A stretch of DNA of 64,000 nucleotides from Olleya sp. Bg11-27 (GTDB lineage Bacteria > Bacteroidota > Bacteroidia > Flavobacteriales > Flavobacteriaceae). This document shows, piece after piece, positions 59,540 through 64,000 of the stretch; within the stretch, counting starts at the first letter, position 1, and each line of letters starts with the position of its first letter. A program made the translations under genes and the position numbers. The stretch is from the NCBI RefSeq assembly GCF_002831645.1, contig NZ_CP025117.1, forward strand, positions 937,514-1,001,513, written 5' to 3'. Below the pieces are notes generated by a model. That model did no database searches, had not been told where the DNA came from, and saw only the letters and a list, made by a program, of their open reading frames with translations.

Positions 59540-60460
59540 TTAATTTTTACTGTAGCCATCGCCAAGTTGAAGACTTAATATAATACCATGTGTATTTCCA
59601 AAAGTTGTGTTTTTACTCGCTAGATTGTAAGTGTATATCGCACGTAAGTTATTAAACAGATAGACGCCTGCTAAAAAGTTTATAGAATTGCTGGTTCTGT
59701 AGCCTGTTCCTATTTCTAGCTTGTTTTTAAAACTAAGCGAAACATTAAAATCGGCTTGTAGTGGTGCACCATCTTCGTGTTTTAGTAAGATGTTTGGCTT
59801 TATCATAAAGTCTTCAAAACGATTATTATAAATACGGTATCCAAAATAACCGTAATACGGACTGTTTAATACTAAATTACTATCCGATGCTAGACTGTCT
59901 CCCATAACATTTGGTGTAGAGAACCCGACATAAAATGACGCGTGATTAAATAGAAAACTAAAACCTATCGTTGGTATTGTTGCGTTTATATCTTGTGAGA
60001 ATTTAGGATCGTCTAAGATTCCTAATTCAGTTAAGTTACTTTGATACTGCTGTAATCCAGCGGTGATACCAAAAGATAAAACCCCTGCATCATACAATTG
60101 CCAATACGGTCTATTGCTTTTAAAATCGAAAAATATTTTATAAGAATAGGCAGCGAAAAAAGAGGTAGAGGTAGTCACGCCTATTTGATCTCGTGTGATA
60201 CCAGCACCAATTCCTATTTTGTTTCTATTTAGCGAACCGTGTCCGCTAAATGAAAAACTCTTCGGGCTACCTTCAAATTGATTGAAAAAGCCAGTATTGC
60301 TCAATGTAAATTCTGTATTTTCTGTTAACCCAGCGTATGCTGGGTTAATAATAAAGGGGTTATAATTATACTCGGAAAATGTAGGGGTTTGCTGTGCTTT
60401 TAAACAGTAAGTAAACCCTATAATTATGGCAAGTGTGATTGTTTTTTTTGTAATATTCAT
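59540..60460 (-). CDS. PorP/SprF-family type IX secretion membrane protein
   Basis: 306 aa. Signal peptide (MNITKKTITLAIIIGFTYCLKAQ), then QTPTFSEYNYNPFIINPAYAGLTENTEFTLSNTGFFNQFEGSPKSFSFSGHGSL. The 'NPAYAG' segment is the hallmark of PorP/SprF. The remainder is an outer-membrane barrel (FFAAYSYKIFFDFKS, NHASFYVGFSTPNVMGDS, LLKHEDGAPLQADFNVSLSFKNKLEIGTGYRTSNSINFLAGVYLFNNLRAIYTYNLAS). These proteins help anchor or secrete T9SS type B cargo. It lies 9 nt downstream of such a cargo gene, so the pair is an operon. Confidence 0.92.
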   Translation of the reverse strand: MNITKKTITLAIIIGFTYCLKAQQTPTFSEYNYNPFIINPAYAGLTENTEFTLSNTGFFNQFEGSPKSFSFSGHGSLNRNKIGIGAGITRDQIGVTTSTSFFAAYSYKIFFDFKSNRPYWQLYDAGVLSFGITAGLQQYQSNLTELGILDDPKFSQDINATIPTIGFSFLFNHASFYVGFSTPNVMGDSLASDSNLVLNSPYYGYFGYRIYNNRFEDFMIKPNILLKHEDGAPLQADFNVSLSFKNKLEIGTGYRTSNSINFLAGVYLFNNLRAIYTYNLASKNTTFGNTHGIILSLQLGDGYSKN

Positions 60461-60469
60461 TGCTTTGGG

Positions 60470-63400
60470 TTATCTTTTTATAATTACGAATCCTTTTAAT
60501 TTGTCGAAATTATGTGGGCCATCTATATCAAATTGAAAGAAGTAAGTCCCTTCTGGTAATACATCTGCACCCATTTTAGTCTTTTTATTAGCTATACCTC
60601 TAAAGACATTAGTGGTGTTATTATAATTTTCAATTTGAAAGACCATATCTCCCCAACGGTTAAAAATAGTAACGGTATTGTTTGGGTTCATTTCTATACC
60701 TTCAATATGCCAGAAGTCATTAATGCCATCGTTATCCGGTGAGAAACCATATTTAACATCATTTTTTGGAATTGTTAATGTGGTAAACACACTTTCTGTA
60801 CAATCTTGCGCATCACCGTCAGTGTTGTATGGTGTAACAGTCACGTAGTATGATTGGTTTTGAAGTAAGTCTTGAATTAAAGTATATGAGGTTGCGTTTC
60901 CGACATCTTGGTTATTTACAATGTCAATTCCTCCTGATGTAGAACCTATAGAGATGGTGTAACCATCAGCCGTAGCAACAAACTCCCAGTCAATACTAGT
61001 GTCTAAGGCAACATCAGTTTCATTATGGATTGGATTAATTAATGTTGTACAAGTCGGTGGGTATAGTAATGTTTCTGTAGCAAACATTGCTTCAGTACAT
61101 CCCGTGGCATTCCCTACCGCGTTGTACGGTGTAATCGTTACAAATATGTTTGACGTTTCTGGTAAGTACGAGACTAGGTTGTAAGTGATGACGTTTCCAA
61201 CATCTTCGTTATCTAAAATATCAGTTCCACCTGTAGTTGTTCCCACAGAAATGATATAACCAGTTGCATCTGTTGCAGCGTTCCAGCTTAAATCGGTAGT
61301 AATGTCTACGTCTGTAGCGTTGTTTAACGGTGTCGTTAAAGTCGTACAGTTAGGAGCTGTTGGTAGCGTTTCTGTTGTAAACGATTCCTCAGTGCATCCT
61401 GTGGCATTACCTATCGCATTATATGGTGTAATGGTTACATATATAATTGCTGTTTCAGGTAAATCAGACGCTAAGTCGTAAGTGATGACGTTTCCAATAT
61501 CTTCGTTATCTAAAATATCAGTTCCACCTGTAGTTGTTCCTACAGAAATGATATAACCAGTCGCATCTGTTGCAACGTTCCAGCTTAAATCGGTAGTAAT
61601 ATCTACGTTTGTAGCGTTGTTTAACGGTGTCGTTAAAGTCGTACAGTTAGGGGGTGTTGGTAATGTTTCTGTAGTAAACGATTCGTCAGTACATCCTGTA
61701 GCATTACCTACCGTGTTATACGGTGTAATCGTTACATATAGCGTTGCCGTTTCAGGTAAATCAGACGCTAGGTTGTACGTGATGACGTTTCCGACGTCTT
61801 CATTATCTAAAATATCAGTTCCACCTAAAGTAGTTCCTACAGAAATGATATAACCAGTCGCATCGGTTGCAGCAGTCCAACTTAAGTCTGTAGTAATATC
61901 TACGTCTGTAGCGTTGTTTAACGGTGTCGTTAAAGTTGTACAATTAGGAGGTGTTGGTAATGTTTCTGTAGTAAATGATTCCTCAGTACATCCTGTGGCA
62001 TTACCTACGGCGTTATACGGTGTAATCGTTACATATAGCGTTGCCGTTTCAGGTAAATCTGACGCTAAGTTGTACGTGATGACGTTTCCAACATCTTCGT
62101 TGTCTAAAATATCAGTTCCACCTGTAGTTGTTCCCACAGAAATAATATAACCAGTCGCATCGGTTGCAGCAGTCCAACTTAAATCCGTAGTAATGTCTAC
62201 ATCTGTAGCGTTGTTTAACGGTGTCGTTAAAGTCGTACAGATAGGAGGTGTTGGTAATGTTTCTGTAGTAAATGATTCTTCAGTACATCCTGTAGCATTA
62301 CCTACTGCGTTATACGGCGTAATGGTTACATATATAATTGCTGTTTCAGGTAAATCAGACGCTAAGTTGTACGTGATGACGTTTCCGACGTCTTCATTAT
62401 CTAAAATATCAGTTCCACCTAAAGTAGTTCCTACAGAAATAATATAACCAGTCGCATCTGTTGCAGCAGTCCAACTTAAGTCTGTAGTAATATCTACGTC
62501 TGTAGCGTTGTTTAACGGTGTCGTTAAAGTTGTACAGTTAGGAGGTGTTGGTAATGTTTCTGTAGTAAACGATTCCTCAGAACATCCTGTGGCATTACCT
62601 ACGGCGTTATAGGGTGTAATGGTTACATATAGCGTTGACGTTTCAGGTAAATTTGACGCTAGGTTGTAGGTGATGACGTTTCCAACGTCCTCGTTATCTA
62701 AAATATCAGTTCCACCTGTAGTTGTTCCTACAGAAATGATATAACCAGTTGCATCGGTTGCAGCAGTCCAACTTAAATCCGTAGTAATGTCTACGTCCGT
62801 AGCATTATTTAACGGTGTCGTTAAAGTCGTACAGTTAGGAGGTGTTGGTAATGTTTCTGTAGTAAATGATTCCTCAGTACATCCTGTAGCATTGCCTACT
62901 GCGTTATACGGTGTAATGGTTACATATAGCGTTGACGTTTCAGGTAAATCAGACGCTAAGTTGTACGTGATGACGTTTCCAACATCTTCGTTATCTAAAA
63001 TATCAGTTCCACCTGTAGTTGTTCCCACAGAAATTGTATATCCAGTAGCATCGGTTGCAGCAGTCCAGCTTAAATCGGTAGTAATATCTACGTCTGTAGC
63101 GTTGTTTAACGGTGTCGTTAAAGTGGTACAGTTAGGAGCTGTTGGTAATGTTTCTGTAGTAAACGATTCCTCAGTACATCCTGTAGCATTACCTACGGCG
63201 TTATACGGCGTAATCGTTACATATAGCGTTGCTGTTTCAGGTAAATCAGACGCTAAGTTGTACGTGATGACGTTTCCAACATCTTGGTTGTCTAAAATAT
63301 CAGTACCACCAGATGTTGTTCCCGCAGAAATAATATAACCAGTCGCATCTGTTGCAGCAGTCCAGCTTAAGTCTGTAGTAATATCTACGTCTGTAGCATT

Positions 63401-64000
63401 GTTTAACGGTGTTGTTAAAGTCGTACAGTTAGGAGGTGTTGGTAATGTTTCTGTAGTAAATGATTCCTCAGTACATCCTGTCGCATTACCTACCGCGTTA
63501 TAGGGTGTAATGGTTACATATAGTGTTGCTGTTTCAGGTAAATCTGACGCTAGGTTGTACGTGATGACGTTTCCAACATCTTCGTTGTCTAAAATATCAG
63601 TTCCACCTGTAGTTGTTCCCACAGAAATGATATAACCAGTTGCATCTGTTGCAGCAGTCCAGCTTAAATCCGTAGTAATATCTACGTCTGTAGCGTTGTT
63701 TAACGGTGTCGTTAAAGTCGTACAGTTAGGAGCTGTTGGTAATGTTTCTGTAGTAAACGATTCCTCAGTACATCCTGTCGCATTACCTACCGCGTTATAC
63801 GGTGTAATGGTTACATATAGTGTTGCTGTTTCAGGTAAATCTGACGCTAAGTTGTACGTGATGACGTTTCCAACATCTTCGTTGTCTAAAATATCAGTTC
63901 CACCTGTAGTTGTTCCCACAGAAATAATATAACCAGTCGCATCTGTTGCAGCAGTCCAGCTTAAGTCTGTAGTAATGTCTACGTCTGTAGCGTTGTTTAA
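60470..64000 (-). CDS. giant repeat protein with gliding-motility-associated (T9SS type B) C-terminus, 5' end outside window
   Basis: At least 1176 codons; the frame is still open at base 64000, so the N-terminus lies beyond. More than ten tandem Fn3/Ig-like repeats of 99 residues (CTTLTTPLNNATDVDITTDLSW ... GYIISVGTT.GGTDILDN.DVGN ... YVTITPYNAVGNATGCTEESFTTETLP), each a 297-bp DNA repeat of high identity. The last two repeats are more diverged. The C-terminus is a CHU_C/type B sorting domain: KYGFSPDNDGINDFWHIEGIE, VTIFNRWGDMVFQIENY, GTYFFQFDI, KGFVIIKR. A cell-surface adhesin or gliding-type protein secreted with the help of the adjacent PorP/SprF-like protein. Confidence 0.9.
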   Translation of the reverse strand, partial: LNNATDVDITTDLSWTAATDATGYIISVGTTTGGTDILDNEDVGNVITYNLASDLPETATLYVTITPYNAVGNATGCTEESFTTETLPTAPNCTTLTTPLNNATDVDITTDLSWTAATDATGYIISVGTTTGGTDILDNEDVGNVITYNLASDLPETATLYVTITPYNAVGNATGCTEESFTTETLPTPPNCTTLTTPLNNATDVDITTDLSWTAATDATGYIISAGTTSGGTDILDNQDVGNVITYNLASDLPETATLYVTITPYNAVGNATGCTEESFTTETLPTAPNCTTLTTPLNNATDVDITTDLSWTAATDATGYTISVGTTTGGTDILDNEDVGNVITYNLASDLPETSTLYVTITPYNAVGNATGCTEESFTTETLPTPPNCTTLTTPLNNATDVDITTDLSWTAATDATGYIISVGTTTGGTDILDNEDVGNVITYNLASNLPETSTLYVTITPYNAVGNATGCSEESFTTETLPTPPNCTTLTTPLNNATDVDITTDLSWTAATDATGYIISVGTTLGGTDILDNEDVGNVITYNLASDLPETAIIYVTITPYNAVGNATGCTEESFTTETLPTPPICTTLTTPLNNATDVDITTDLSWTAATDATGYIISVGTTTGGTDILDNEDVGNVITYNLASDLPETATLYVTITPYNAVGNATGCTEESFTTETLPTPPNCTTLTTPLNNATDVDITTDLSWTAATDATGYIISVGTTLGGTDILDNEDVGNVITYNLASDLPETATLYVTITPYNTVGNATGCTDESFTTETLPTPPNCTTLTTPLNNATNVDITTDLSWNVATDATGYIISVGTTTGGTDILDNEDIGNVITYDLASDLPETAIIYVTITPYNAIGNATGCTEESFTTETLPTAPNCTTLTTPLNNATDVDITTDLSWNAATDATGYIISVGTTTGGTDILDNEDVGNVITYNLVSYLPETSNIFVTITPYNAVGNATGCTEAMFATETLLYPPTCTTLINPIHNETDVALDTSIDWEFVATADGYTISIGSTSGGIDIVNNQDVGNATSYTLIQDLLQNQSYYVTVTPYNTDGDAQDCTESVFTTLTIPKNDVKYGFSPDNDGINDFWHIEGIEMNPNNTVTIFNRWGDMVFQIENYNNTTNVFRGIANKKTKMGADVLPEGTYFFQFDIDGPHNFDKLKGFVIIKR

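Noticed and set aside
60999-63932. A series of plus-strand ORFs of about 60-180 codons
   Set aside because: Antisense shadows of the 297-bp repeats of the giant protein; they repeat because the DNA repeats.

Overview
The window looks like the chromosome of a marine-type Flavobacteriaceae (Bacteroidota). The evidence is low GC, type IX secretion (T9SS) sorting domains of both types, a PorP/SprF-like protein, a gliding-associated C-terminal domain protein, SPII lipoproteins, BrnQ, LysC and ThiL of Bacteroidota type, and TAnnTTTG promoter boxes.

Layout. 0-4.4 kb (minus): a secreted group with a di-haem CCP/MauG-like peroxidase, an MbnP-like lipoprotein, a seven-repeat propeller lipoprotein and an LVIVD-type T9SS protein. 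4.6-14.8 kb: housekeeping genes (thiL, a hydrolase, a class C beta-lactamase-like enzyme, brnQ, an ACT protein divergent from lysC), plus an abiH defence gene broken by two compensating homopolymer frameshifts. 15-17.3 kb: small membrane genes including a SieB-like protein. 17.6-42.1 kb: a large accessory region. 42.3-57.5 kb: an SDR/TetR pair with palindromic operators, membrane and lipoprotein genes, a 1006-aa GH5 plus beta-helix T9SS enzyme, and several gene remnants. 57.5-59.5 kb: a second, small cassette-like patch. 59.5-64 kb: a PorP/SprF-like gene and a huge repeat protein with a type B sorting domain that runs off the right edge.

The main discovery candidate is 17.6-42.1 kb. It reads as an integron-like gene-cassette array without an integrase in view. 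About a dozen small, mostly unknown genes all lie on the minus strand. Each sits between a cassette-specific inverted pair GTTnnn...nnnAAC, and neighbouring genes are separated by hairpin-capable sites. Several of these sites are exactly 124 nt once inserted elements are subtracted. The sites are repeatedly hit by elements of types known to target integron attC sites: an ORF-less group IIC intron in opposite orientation to the cassette gene, several IS110-family elements, and IS1182-family elements. For three IS110 copies, the presumed bridge-RNA target loop carries 7-10 nt identical to the site flanking the insertion. One further IS110 copy keeps the same matching guide but is truncated. Cassette cargo includes an AbiV-like abortive-infection protein, lipoproteins, a truncated PLD-like gene and a frameshifted protein with an HGT motif.

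Within the same region, flanked by composite palindromic repeats, lies a three-gene unit: an Hcp/TssD-like protein, an M15-peptidase-tipped protein and a lipoprotein. It fits a Bacteroidota type VI secretion effector-immunity module aimed at peptidoglycan. The region therefore appears to be a defence and competition repository built by site-specific cassette capture. Functional claims for the unknown cargo are inference. No search or folding program was run.
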